The position numbers and the translations under genes were made by a program. From Bacillota bacterium (lineage in GTDB: Bacteria; Bacillota; Clostridia; Acetivibrionales; DSM-2933), in the NCBI GenBank assembly GCA_023430975.1, contig JAEYYB010000133.1:1-34909 (forward strand): a stretch of DNA of 34,909 nucleotides, written 5' to 3'. The notes under the pieces were generated by a model. The model worked only from the letters and a program-made list of their open reading frames with translations. It was not told the DNA's origin and searched no databases. Every line of letters starts with the position of its first letter. Position 1 is the stretch's first letter. Below are positions 8,126 through 17,183 of this stretch, one piece after another.

Positions 8126-10522
8126 ATGAAAAGGAAAATTGTATTTATCTTACTGGCTGTTTTTTTGATTGGAACAATTCCAAGGCCGGTAATGGCAGCA
8201 GAATCTAATTTCAACTATGTTGATGCGTTTGCAAAATCAATTCTTTTCTACGAGGCAAACTGGTGCGGACCGGATGCAGGAAACAACAGAATTAAATGGC
8301 GAGGACCATGCCATATCGATGATGGAAAAGATATTGGCCTTGACTTGACAGGAGGTTTTCATGACTGCGGAGACCATGTGAAATTCGGACTTCCCCAGTG
8401 TGCTTCTGCTTCCACTCTTGCCTGGGCATACTATGAATTTGAAGATGTTTTCGTAGAAAAGGGGCAGGATGAGTATATGCTCAATATCTTAAAGCATTTT
8501 TGTGATTACTTCATTAAATGCTTCCCGGATAAGGAAACATTTTACTATCAATGCGGTGACGGTGATATAGACCACCAATACTGGGGACCGCCAGAACTTC
8601 AGACTTATGATAGGCCTACTTATTATGCTGCAACACCTAAAGATCCCGGTTCGGATGTGGCAGGTGATGCTGCAGCGGCATTGGCGCTTATGTACATAAA
8701 TTACAAAGACAGGGATGAGGCATATGCGAAAAAATGCCTGACCTATGCTAAAGATCTTTATGAATTTGGTATGAAATACAGAGGAAACAGTAAGGCACAA
8801 AGCTATTATCTGCCGAGAACTTATCTCGATGAATTAATGTGGGGTTCAATTTGGCTTTATGTTGCTACAAATGACCAGACATACATGGATAATGTGGACA
8901 AGCTGATGGTTGAGAAGGGAATCACAGGTGGAAACTCCTTTAATGATAATTGGACCCAGTGTTGGGATTATGTTTTGACAGGAGTATTCACTAAGCTTGC
9001 TACACTTTCGACCAATCCTTTGTACAAAGAAATTGCTGAAGACCATTTGGATTACTGGCAGAATAGATTAAAATCTTCTCCCGGAGGAATAAAATTCTTA
9101 GATAGCTGGGGCGTATGCAAATATCCGGCGGCAGAGAGTATGGTTCAGCTTGTTTACTATAAATACACTGGTGACAAGAGTTGCTTGGACTTTGCAAAGA
9201 GCCAGATTGACTATATTCTTGGAGATAACCCAAACGATATGTCTTATGTTGTTGGTTTTGGGGACAAGTACCCTCAAGAGCCACACCACAGAGCTGCAAG
9301 TGGAAAACTTGAAGGCCCGCCTGCCGATGAAACTAAGAACTCGCCTTTTAGACATATCCTTTATGGGGCTCTAGTTGGTGGCGCAGATATAAATGATGAA
9401 TACCATGATGTAGTTGATGAGTACGTATATAGTGAAACCGGATTGGACTATAATGCAGGCTTTGTTGGTGCAATGGCAGGTATGTCCAAATATTTTGGAA
9501 AAGATCAAATACCTGAAGAAACACCGGGCATTGAAGGTGAACCGACTAAATATTACGCAGATGCTAAAATATACGAAGAAGATTCATGTGGTGTCACAGT
9601 TGATCTTAATATGTATAATATTATAACATCGCCTCCGCAATATGAACCAGGTTTATCCTGTAAGTATTTTATTGACTTGTCGGAATACGCCGATGTGGAT
9701 ATTGACATGAAGAAATTTGTCACAAAAGTATATTATTCTCCTGCCGATGCCCAAATTTCAGAACTTAAACCATGGGATAAGGATAAGAACATATACTATG
9801 TAGATATAACTTTCCCAAAAGCGGTCTATGCCAGAACTTATGTGCAGTTTGCCATTTACTATTATGAAAACAAGCTTTGGGATTCATCGAATGATTTTTC
9901 TCATAAAGGTATAGGAAATAAATATACTACATTGGAAAATATCCCGATTTACAAAGACGGTGTTCAGGTTTCCGGGAAGGACCCGTCAGGCGGAGAACCT
10001 TCTATCGAGCCATCGCAAACACCTAAACCAACATCTACTAAAGGGTATAAGGTTTCCGGCTACATTTCGCCTGACTTTTTAAATGGCACCGGGGTTGCAT
10101 CTTCTGTAAAATCCGGGTTTAAAGCAGAAATATCAGGAACTTCCCTTTCCGCTGTGACAAATGTTGATGGATATTTTGAGATAACAAATGTTCCTCAAAA
10201 TACAGAAGGTTATACCCTCAAGATAAGCAAACCATCATACCTCTATCGTGAAATCAAGGGTATCACTGTTAAAGATAATGTTCAAGTGAGTACGGTGAGT
10301 TCACCTTTAAATATGTGGGCCGGGGATATGGTGATAAAAGGTGTACAGGATAATGCGATTAACATGTCGGATGTAATCGAAGTTGCAAAGTGCTTTAACA
10401 GCAGGTTGGGAGATGACAAATATATAAAAACTGACGATTTAAACGAAGACGGTGCCATAAACATGAGTGATGTTATTATAATAGCAAAGCATTTTGGTAA
10501 AACAGCGGGAGAATATAAGTAA
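8126..10522 (+). CDS. GH9 cellulase with CBM3c, X-module and dockerin (first of four)
   Basis: A 798-residue secreted endoglucanase, probably processive because the CBM3 follows the GH9 domain directly. The signal peptide ends near residue 24 ('VMA'). GH9 spans ~28-460, with a base motif 'DCGD' (Asp80 and Asp83; usually DAGD), the 'PHHRAA' substrate segment and the acid Glu437 in 'SETGLDYNAG'. CBM3c is ~473-613, followed by a Ser/Pro/Thr linker (~618-638). An X-module (~639-729) begins 'GYKVSGYISPDF' and ends 'MWAGDM'. The C-terminal dockerin is ~730-798. The X-dockerin pair resembles the C-terminus of scaffoldin CipA (from memory), which is unusual on an enzyme. The ribosome binding site is GGGGG in 'TTAGGGGGTT'. 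The last GH9 gene (17184) has the same architecture and close similarity. Confidence 0.92.
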   Translation: MKRKIVFILLAVFLIGTIPRPVMAAESNFNYVDAFAKSILFYEANWCGPDAGNNRIKWRGPCHIDDGKDIGLDLTGGFHDCGDHVKFGLPQCASASTLAWAYYEFEDVFVEKGQDEYMLNILKHFCDYFIKCFPDKETFYYQCGDGDIDHQYWGPPELQTYDRPTYYAATPKDPGSDVAGDAAAALALMYINYKDRDEAYAKKCLTYAKDLYEFGMKYRGNSKAQSYYLPRTYLDELMWGSIWLYVATNDQTYMDNVDKLMVEKGITGGNSFNDNWTQCWDYVLTGVFTKLATLSTNPLYKEIAEDHLDYWQNRLKSSPGGIKFLDSWGVCKYPAAESMVQLVYYKYTGDKSCLDFAKSQIDYILGDNPNDMSYVVGFGDKYPQEPHHRAASGKLEGPPADETKNSPFRHILYGALVGGADINDEYHDVVDEYVYSETGLDYNAGFVGAMAGMSKYFGKDQIPEETPGIEGEPTKYYADAKIYEEDSCGVTVDLNMYNIITSPPQYEPGLSCKYFIDLSEYADVDIDMKKFVTKVYYSPADAQISELKPWDKDKNIYYVDITFPKAVYARTYVQFAIYYYENKLWDSSNDFSHKGIGNKYTTLENIPIYKDGVQVSGKDPSGGEPSIEPSQTPKPTSTKGYKVSGYISPDFLNGTGVASSVKSGFKAEISGTSLSAVTNVDGYFEITNVPQNTEGYTLKISKPSYLYREIKGITVKDNVQVSTVSSPLNMWAGDMVIKGVQDNAINMSDVIEVAKCFNSRLGDDKYIKTDDLNEDGAINMSDVIIIAKHFGKTAGEYK

Positions 10523-10603
10523 TAATCATGTGCATTTGAAGATATGAAATTTACATATAACATGATAGTTCGGTATCTTCAATTTGATTTGGGGAGGTTA
10601 AAA

Positions 10604-13600
10604 ATGAATAAAAATAGAGAAAGTAAAAGATGCTTTTTCAAATATGGGAGAGGGCTTTCTACCTTTTTGATCATTATATTTATAGCATATAATATATTTG
10701 TTTCATGTACAGCAGCTGAACAAGCTACACCGCAACCAACGACTAAGCCGGGCAGTTTTACACCGGCTCCCGGCTGGGAGAATTATAACCACTTCAATTT
10801 TGCAGAAGCCCTGCAAAAGTCAATATATTTTTATGACGCTGAAAAGTGTGGTGCTGAAGCCGGAAACGGACCAATTGAGTGGAGAGGTGCTTGTCATGAA
10901 GGGGATGAGAAAATTCCTCTTTCCAATACATCACTGTCAAAAGCTTTTATAGAAAAGTATAAAAGCATACTTGACCCTGATGGGGACGGAACAGTTGATG
11001 TTCACGGCGGCTTTCATGATGCCGGAGATCATGTGAGGTTCGGTCTTCCACAAAGCTATGCGGCAGGAACACTTGCCTGGGGTTTCCTGGAATTTAGAGA
11101 AGAGTTCGAGAAATTAGGCCAGGAAGAGCACATGCTTGAGATTTTAAAGTATTTTTCAGATACGTTTTTACGTTGTTCTTTTATGGATGAGGATGGAAAA
11201 CTTATTGCGTTTTGCTATATGGTAGGTGAGGGGGATTTAGATCATTCCTACTGGGGACCACCGGAACTATATCCTACAAATATCCCAAGGCCTGCGGATT
11301 TTGCCACCGCTGAAACTCCCGGAAGTGATGTATGTGCCAGCACAGCTGCCGCTCTTTGTTCATCATATATGATTTTTAAGGATTCCGATCCGGAATACGC
11401 AGAGAAGTGCCTGACTGTTGCAAAGGCCATGTATGATTTCGCAGTAAAATACAGAGGTAAGCATAACGGTGATGGGTACTATACCTCAGCATATGATGAA
11501 GATGAGCTTGCATGGGCGGCAGTATGGCTTTTTGAATGCACAGGTGATATGAATTATGTAAGGGATATAGACTCAATCGATGACAAAGGTTACTATACTG
11601 GATATATTAAAAGGATAATTCCTGAGAATTTCAACACAAATACCTGGTATAATACATGGACCCATTGCTGGGATGTAGTTTGGGCAGGAGTATTCATAAA
11701 GCTGAATGCTTTATTACCCGATGATGAGAGATGGGATTTCTTTGCACGGTGGAATATAGAATATCATTCCGCAGGCCAGGCAAAACATGTAGATCCCAAC
11801 GATCACAATTATGATACAACATCACCTGCTGGATACATAATGATTAACGGCTGGGGCTCTGCCCGTTACAACACGGCTGCCCAATTATGTGCACTTGTGT
11901 ACCAGAAACACCATCCCGAAAGGACGGATTTCGGCGATTGGGCTAAAGGACAGATGGAATACATTATGGGAAGGAACCCTATGGGGTATTCTTATATTGT
12001 TGGCTACGGCTATGAGAAAGGGTTGCCTTTTGCAGAGCATGTTCACCATAGAGCAGCTCATGGATCAAAGACATTAAGCATGCTTGATCCCCCGGAACAT
12101 AGGCATATTTTGTGGGGAGCACTTGCTGGAGGGCCTGATAAACAGGATTACCACCAGGACGTAACAACCGACTTTGTTTACAATGAAGTTGCCGTTGACT
12201 ATAATGCCGCTTTTGTTGGGGCATGTGCAGGGCTTTATAAGTATTACGGAGAAGGGCAGGAACCAATACCAAACTTCCCTCCTAAGGAGCCCAAACAAGA
12301 TGATTATTACTGCGAATCACGTATAGAAAGGGAAAATAAAGAAAGTACCCAGATAGTGTTAAAACTGCACAACGAATCCAGCCAGCCTCCTCATTATGAA
12401 ACAGGCATGATGGTTAGGTACTTCTTTAATATCAGTGAACTTTTAGAAAGCGGTCAAAGTATTGAGGATATTGTATTTGCTGTTGAATATGATGAACAGG
12501 TTTCACTGCAGGATGACCCCATTGAATACAGGGGACCATTTAAATGGGATGACAGCGGAACATATTATTATGAATTTGATTGGAGCGGCAGAAAAATATA
12601 CGGAGACAGGGAACTTCAAATTTCTATGAGGGCAAAACAGGATTCCAATTACACCACTCATTGGGACCCTACTAATGACTATAGCAGAAAGAATGTTACA
12701 AACACTTATGCAGTAAATAAAAATGTGCCGGTATATTTAAATGGTGTTAAGGTATATGGAGAAGAACCTCCAAAGAATGCTGCCACACCTACTCCTACAG
12801 TTGACCCAAGGGTGACCCCGGACAATAACGCTTCACTTAAGGTATTATACAAGGGCACAATAGATGGTTCTCTTAAAAATACTATAAGGGCTGCAATAAA
12901 TATAAAAAATACAGGAACTACTCCGATAAATTTATCCGACGTGAAGGTTCGCTATTGGTTTACAAGCGATGGCGGGCAGAATTCATTTGCTTGTGAATAT
13001 GCACTTATAGGAACGGAAAAGGTAGTGGGGAATTTCTTCAATATTGACGAGGCTGTACCCGATGCAGACACCTATTGCGAAATCGGATTTACAAAGGATG
13101 CCGGTAAAATTGCACCGGGTGGAAGCAGCGGTGATATACCTTTTAGAATAGAAACTTCATCAAATTATGACCTGACAAATGACTATTCTTTTGATTCCAA
13201 TATTACAAAAGAGTTTGGTGAGAACAAAAAAATAACTGCATATATTAATGGTACGCTAAAATATGGTGTGGAACCTGTAACAATAATAAAGCCAACTCCT
13301 TCCGGATACAAGATATCGGGATATATTCAGCCAAACTTTACAGCTTCATCAAGTGCTGAAAATATAAAGGAAGGCTTTAAGGTGGAAATCCTTGGTGACG
13401 GTAGATATGCAACTACCGATAAAAACGGATATTTCGAGATAAATAGCATTCCACAAGGTAAAAGCTATACTTTAATAATTACCAAAGCAAGCTATTTGCT
13501 AAGGGAAATTAAGAATATTGATTTAAATGATGATGTTGTCATCGGCTCTATTAATAGTCCAGTTACCATGTGGGCAGGGGATATGGTCAGGAAGGGAGTT

Positions 13601-13783
13601 CAGGATAACGCCATCAATATGGCGGATATAATAGAATTTGCAACATTCTTTAATTTAACGAGAGAAAATGCCAATTATAAGGCAGACATAGACATAAATA
13701 AAGATGGTGCAATAAACATGAGCGACATAATAATTGTTGCAAAGTCCTTTAATAAAGTATCGGCTGATTACCCGGCTGTTTAG
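10604..13783 (+). CDS. GH9 cellulase with two CBM3 modules, X-module and dockerin (second of four)
   Basis: A 1059-residue secreted GH9 enzyme. The N-terminus is basic, then hydrophobic (~19-35), and ends 'FVSCTAAE'; a Cys there gives a poor lipobox, so ordinary cleavage near 'TAA' is more likely. GH9 spans ~45-555, with 'DAGD' (Asp139, Asp142) and acid Glu528 in 'NEVAVDYNAA'. CBM3c is ~564-718, then a Pro/Thr linker and a second CBM3 (~743-889). The X-module is ~900-988 ('GYKISGYIQPNF') and the dockerin ~989-1059. In the second CBM3 several aromatic residues of the classical cellulose-binding strip seem absent (see findings). Start 10604 is set by GGGGAGG at 10591-10597; an ORF start at 10544 lacks a site. 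It lies 81 bases after the first GH9 gene and may be read from the same transcript. Confidence 0.92.
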   Translation: MNKNRESKRCFFKYGRGLSTFLIIIFIAYNIFVSCTAAEQATPQPTTKPGSFTPAPGWENYNHFNFAEALQKSIYFYDAEKCGAEAGNGPIEWRGACHEGDEKIPLSNTSLSKAFIEKYKSILDPDGDGTVDVHGGFHDAGDHVRFGLPQSYAAGTLAWGFLEFREEFEKLGQEEHMLEILKYFSDTFLRCSFMDEDGKLIAFCYMVGEGDLDHSYWGPPELYPTNIPRPADFATAETPGSDVCASTAAALCSSYMIFKDSDPEYAEKCLTVAKAMYDFAVKYRGKHNGDGYYTSAYDEDELAWAAVWLFECTGDMNYVRDIDSIDDKGYYTGYIKRIIPENFNTNTWYNTWTHCWDVVWAGVFIKLNALLPDDERWDFFARWNIEYHSAGQAKHVDPNDHNYDTTSPAGYIMINGWGSARYNTAAQLCALVYQKHHPERTDFGDWAKGQMEYIMGRNPMGYSYIVGYGYEKGLPFAEHVHHRAAHGSKTLSMLDPPEHRHILWGALAGGPDKQDYHQDVTTDFVYNEVAVDYNAAFVGACAGLYKYYGEGQEPIPNFPPKEPKQDDYYCESRIERENKESTQIVLKLHNESSQPPHYETGMMVRYFFNISELLESGQSIEDIVFAVEYDEQVSLQDDPIEYRGPFKWDDSGTYYYEFDWSGRKIYGDRELQISMRAKQDSNYTTHWDPTNDYSRKNVTNTYAVNKNVPVYLNGVKVYGEEPPKNAATPTPTVDPRVTPDNNASLKVLYKGTIDGSLKNTIRAAINIKNTGTTPINLSDVKVRYWFTSDGGQNSFACEYALIGTEKVVGNFFNIDEAVPDADTYCEIGFTKDAGKIAPGGSSGDIPFRIETSSNYDLTNDYSFDSNITKEFGENKKITAYINGTLKYGVEPVTIIKPTPSGYKISGYIQPNFTASSSAENIKEGFKVEILGDGRYATTDKNGYFEINSIPQGKSYTLIITKASYLLREIKNIDLNDDVVIGSINSPVTMWAGDMVRKGVQDNAINMADIIEFATFFNLTRENANYKADIDINKDGAINMSDIIIVAKSFNKVSADYPAV

Positions 13784-13836
13784 ATGCAGATTTAATTTTA
13801 TTAATAATATAATTATTTTTTCTATGGAGGTTTAAA

Positions 13837-16800
13837 ATGATTGCAATGAATGAAAGGAAAAGAAGCTTTTTTAAAAGCCGCAATTGGATGTCAATCCTGT
13901 TGGCTGTAGCATTTTTTACAGGGCAGATCTTTACATCCGCCACTGTATTTGCAGAGGCACCACCAGCCACTTTTACGCCTGCTCCCAACTGGGAGAAGTA
14001 CGATCACTTCAACTTTGCCGAAGCTCTGCAAAAGTCACTATATTTTTATGACGCAGAAAAGTGCGGTGTAGCTGCCGGCGTTGACCAAGGCGGAAGACTT
14101 GAGTGGAGAGGTTCCTGCCATGAGGTGGATGAAAAAATTCCTCTTGCCAACACATCCCTTTCCAAGGAGTTTTTGGCGAAGTACAAAAGCATTATTGATC
14201 CTGATGGAGACGGAACAGTAGATGTACACGGCGGGTTCCATGATGCAGGTGACCATGTAAGGTTTGGACTCCCCCAGAGCTATGCTGCGGGTACTTTGGG
14301 ATGGGGGTTTAATGAATTCAGGGACTCCTTTAAGGCAATAGGGGAAGAAGAGCACATGATTGAGCTATTAAGGTATTTTACCGATACGTTTTTACGTTGC
14401 TCCTTTCTTGATAAGGATGGAAGTCTTATTGCTTTTTGCTACATGGTAGGAGAAGGAGACGAGGACCATTGCTACTGGGGACCTCCTGAGCTATATCCTG
14501 ATAATTTCACTAAATCCAGACCCGCTGATTTTGCAACCGCTGAATCTCCCGGTAGTGATGTTTGTGCCAGTACTGCTGCGGCACTTTGTACCTCATACAT
14601 GAATTTCAAGGATGAAGATCCGGCATATGCAAAAAAGTGCCTTGATGTCGCAAAGGCTATGTATGATTTTGCAGTAAAGTACAGGGGCAAACACAAAGGT
14701 GATGGATACTACACCTCGGATTATGATGAGGATGAATTGGCCTGGGCTGCTGTATGGCTCTATGAGTGTACAGGGGACATGAAATATATAGATGATATAA
14801 ACTCTGTTGACGAAACCGGAAACTATACCGGATATATGAAAAGGATTATACCGGATACCTTTAAACAGAATGTCTGGTACAATTCTTGGGTACACTGTTG
14901 GGATGCAGTATGGGGAGGAACATTTTTAAAGCTGAATCAGCTGTTCCCTGAAAATCAATTGTATGATTTTATTGCAAGCTGGAATGTGGAACATTTGTCC
15001 GGCGGAGTAGCAAAACATAAAGACCCAAAGGATACAAATTATTATAAAACATCACCTGCCGGATATACAATGATTAACGGGTGGGGATCCGCACGTTACA
15101 ATGCAGCTGCTCAGTTATCCGCACTTGTATACATGAAAAATCACCCCGAAAGAACGGATTTCGGTAAGTGGGCCAAGGGTGCCATGGAATATATTATGGG
15201 AAGAAATCCTATGGGCTATTCCTATATAGTTGGTTACGGTTATGAGGAGGGACTGCCTTTCGCAAAACATCCGCACCACAGAGCGGCTCATGGATCAAAA
15301 ACAAACAGTATGAATGACCCGGAAGAACACAGACATATTTTATGGGGAGCACTGTCAGGAGGACCGGATTTAAACGATTATCATATAGACTCAACCACCG
15401 AGTATGCTTACAACGAAGTTGCCGTTGACTATAATGCTGCCTTTGTCGGTGCTTTGGCAGGCTTGTACAAATATTACGGTGAGGGACAAGAGCCGATACC
15501 AAATTTCCCTCCTAAGGAGCCAAGAACTGACGACTACTATTGTGAGGCAAAAGTTGCAAGGGAAACGGAAGACAGTACACAGGTTGTTTTAAAGATTCAT
15601 AACGAATCCAGCCAACCTCCGCATTATGAGACAGGAATGATGGCTAAATATTTCTTCAATATTAGTGAACTTATAGAAAACGGTCAGTCAATAGATGATG
15701 TTATTTTCTCTGTTGAATATGACGAACAGATTTCCATGCAGCAGGATCCGATTGAATTAAGAGGGCCTTTCAAATGGGATGATGCGGGAACATACTATTA
15801 TGAATTTGATTGGAGCGGAAGTAAAATTTATGGGGACAGGGAGCTGCAAATTTCCTTTAGAGTAAAGCAGGACAAGAATTACATGACTCATTGGGATTCT
15901 TCAAATGACTATAGCAAAAAGAATCTTACAACTGAATATGTGATATACAAAAATGTGCCTGTATATTTAAATGGTGTAAAGGTATATGGAGAAGAACCGC
16001 CAAAGATGAATCCTACACCTACTCCTACCAATAATCCTAATGTGACTCCGGCAAATAATGCCTTAATAAAGGTATCTTACAAATGCGGTAAAGAGGATTT
16101 GACCAAGAACACAATAAGGTCAACAATAAACATCAAAAATACAGGTACCGTCCCTGTGGATTTAGCGGATGTAAAGGTTCGCTACTGGTTTACAAATGAC
16201 GGAAGCCAGGATAATTCATTCACATGTGAATATGCAGTTTGCGGAACAGATAAGGTTACAGGAAATATCGTAAAAATAGACAATCCGGTTGCTAGTGCTG
16301 ATACATACTGCGAAATCGGATTTACAAAGGATGCGGGTAAACTTGCACCAAACGGAACTACAGGAGATATTCCATTTAGAATTGAAAGTGCTACATCGGA
16401 ATATGACCAGACAAATGACTATTCCATCAATTCCAATATGACAGAACTTGGGGATAATAGTAAAATAACCGCCTACGTAAAGGGAGTACTTAAATTTGGG
16501 ATTGAACCTGTTGAAGTCAAACCGACCACGCCTGCAGGTTATAAGATTTCAGGATATGTTGCACCGAGTTTTTCATTTACTCCAGCAAATAGCGGGAAGT
16601 TATTGGAAGGTTTTAAAGTAGAACTTTCCGATGGAAAATTTGTGACAACAGACGAAAACGGCTACTTTGAAATAAGAGGTGTTCTTACTGCTAAAAGCTA
16701 TACTTTAAGAATTTCTAAGGATAGCTATTTATTAAGAGAAATAAAAAATCTTAATGTAAACGATGATGCTGAAATTGGGTCAGCAAGTTCACCAGTAGCT

Positions 16801-17019
16801 ATGTGGGCGGGTGATTTAGCAAGAAACGGCGTTCAGGATAATGCCATAAATATGGCTGATATAATTGAATTAGCAGCATATTTTAACACTACTTCCGGCA
16901 ATGCAAAGTACAAGGAAACCATAGACATAAATAAAGACGGCTCAATTAACATGAGTGACATTATTATAGTTGCAAAGAATTTTAGCAAATTATCATCAGA
17001 CTATCAGGCTATTTATTGA
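13837..17019 (+). CDS. GH9 cellulase with two CBM3 modules, X-module and dockerin (third of four)
   Basis: A 1060-residue paralogue of the preceding gene, similar through every module. The signal peptide ends near residue 39 ('TVFA'). GH9 spans ~48-555, with 'DAGD' (Asp136, Asp139) and acid Glu527 in 'NEVAVDYNAA'. CBM3c starts at ~565, followed by a Pro/Thr/Asn linker (~724-742), a second CBM3 (~743-890), the X-module (~902-988, 'GYKISGYVAPSF') and the dockerin (~989-1060). The start at 13837 has TGGAGG 7 bases upstream; an in-frame ATG at 13846 is possible. It lies only 53 bases after the second GH9 gene, with no terminator between, so the pair is likely co-transcribed. The transcript would end at the hairpin at 17033-17099. 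Confidence 0.92.
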   Translation: MIAMNERKRSFFKSRNWMSILLAVAFFTGQIFTSATVFAEAPPATFTPAPNWEKYDHFNFAEALQKSLYFYDAEKCGVAAGVDQGGRLEWRGSCHEVDEKIPLANTSLSKEFLAKYKSIIDPDGDGTVDVHGGFHDAGDHVRFGLPQSYAAGTLGWGFNEFRDSFKAIGEEEHMIELLRYFTDTFLRCSFLDKDGSLIAFCYMVGEGDEDHCYWGPPELYPDNFTKSRPADFATAESPGSDVCASTAAALCTSYMNFKDEDPAYAKKCLDVAKAMYDFAVKYRGKHKGDGYYTSDYDEDELAWAAVWLYECTGDMKYIDDINSVDETGNYTGYMKRIIPDTFKQNVWYNSWVHCWDAVWGGTFLKLNQLFPENQLYDFIASWNVEHLSGGVAKHKDPKDTNYYKTSPAGYTMINGWGSARYNAAAQLSALVYMKNHPERTDFGKWAKGAMEYIMGRNPMGYSYIVGYGYEEGLPFAKHPHHRAAHGSKTNSMNDPEEHRHILWGALSGGPDLNDYHIDSTTEYAYNEVAVDYNAAFVGALAGLYKYYGEGQEPIPNFPPKEPRTDDYYCEAKVARETEDSTQVVLKIHNESSQPPHYETGMMAKYFFNISELIENGQSIDDVIFSVEYDEQISMQQDPIELRGPFKWDDAGTYYYEFDWSGSKIYGDRELQISFRVKQDKNYMTHWDSSNDYSKKNLTTEYVIYKNVPVYLNGVKVYGEEPPKMNPTPTPTNNPNVTPANNALIKVSYKCGKEDLTKNTIRSTINIKNTGTVPVDLADVKVRYWFTNDGSQDNSFTCEYAVCGTDKVTGNIVKIDNPVASADTYCEIGFTKDAGKLAPNGTTGDIPFRIESATSEYDQTNDYSINSNMTELGDNSKITAYVKGVLKFGIEPVEVKPTTPAGYKISGYVAPSFSFTPANSGKLLEGFKVELSDGKFVTTDENGYFEIRGVLTAKSYTLRISKDSYLLREIKNLNVNDDAEIGSASSPVAMWAGDLARNGVQDNAINMADIIELAAYFNTTSGNAKYKETIDINKDGSINMSDIIIVAKNFSKLSSDYQAIY

Positions 17020-17032
17020 TAATAAGCAAATA

Positions 17033-17108
17033 ACTTCCCCATATTTAATTCTAAGCATGTGTTAAAATTATCAGTTAACACATGTTTAGAAGGGGAAGTG
17101 TTTTGTTT
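17033..17108 (+). terminator. Long two-part hairpin ending the GH9 transcript
   Basis: A 17-bp inner stem (17049-17065 with 17075-17091, one G-T pair) sits inside an outer 8-bp stem, ACTTCCCC (17033-17040) with GGGGAAGT (17092-17099). An 8-nt bulge lies on the 5' side. GTTTTGTTT follows. Its position 13 bases after the stop codon fits an intrinsic terminator, though its size is unusual. Confidence 0.7.
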
Positions 17109-17183
17109 ATGCATGGGAAATTATGGTACACTTAAAAAGCGGAAGTGGTTTTTCATTCATGCATTAGGAAATGGGAGGGAACT

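Noticed and set aside
8489..9355. Several minus-strand ORFs of 60-100 codons inside the first GH9 gene
   Set aside because: They lie entirely opposite a conserved GH9 domain, lack start signals and show no domain; they are frame shadows.
10686..10720. Lipoprotein signal in the second GH9 enzyme (FVSC)
   Set aside because: The residue at -3 of the Cys is Phe and the paralogous third enzyme has no Cys there; an ordinary signal peptide is more likely.
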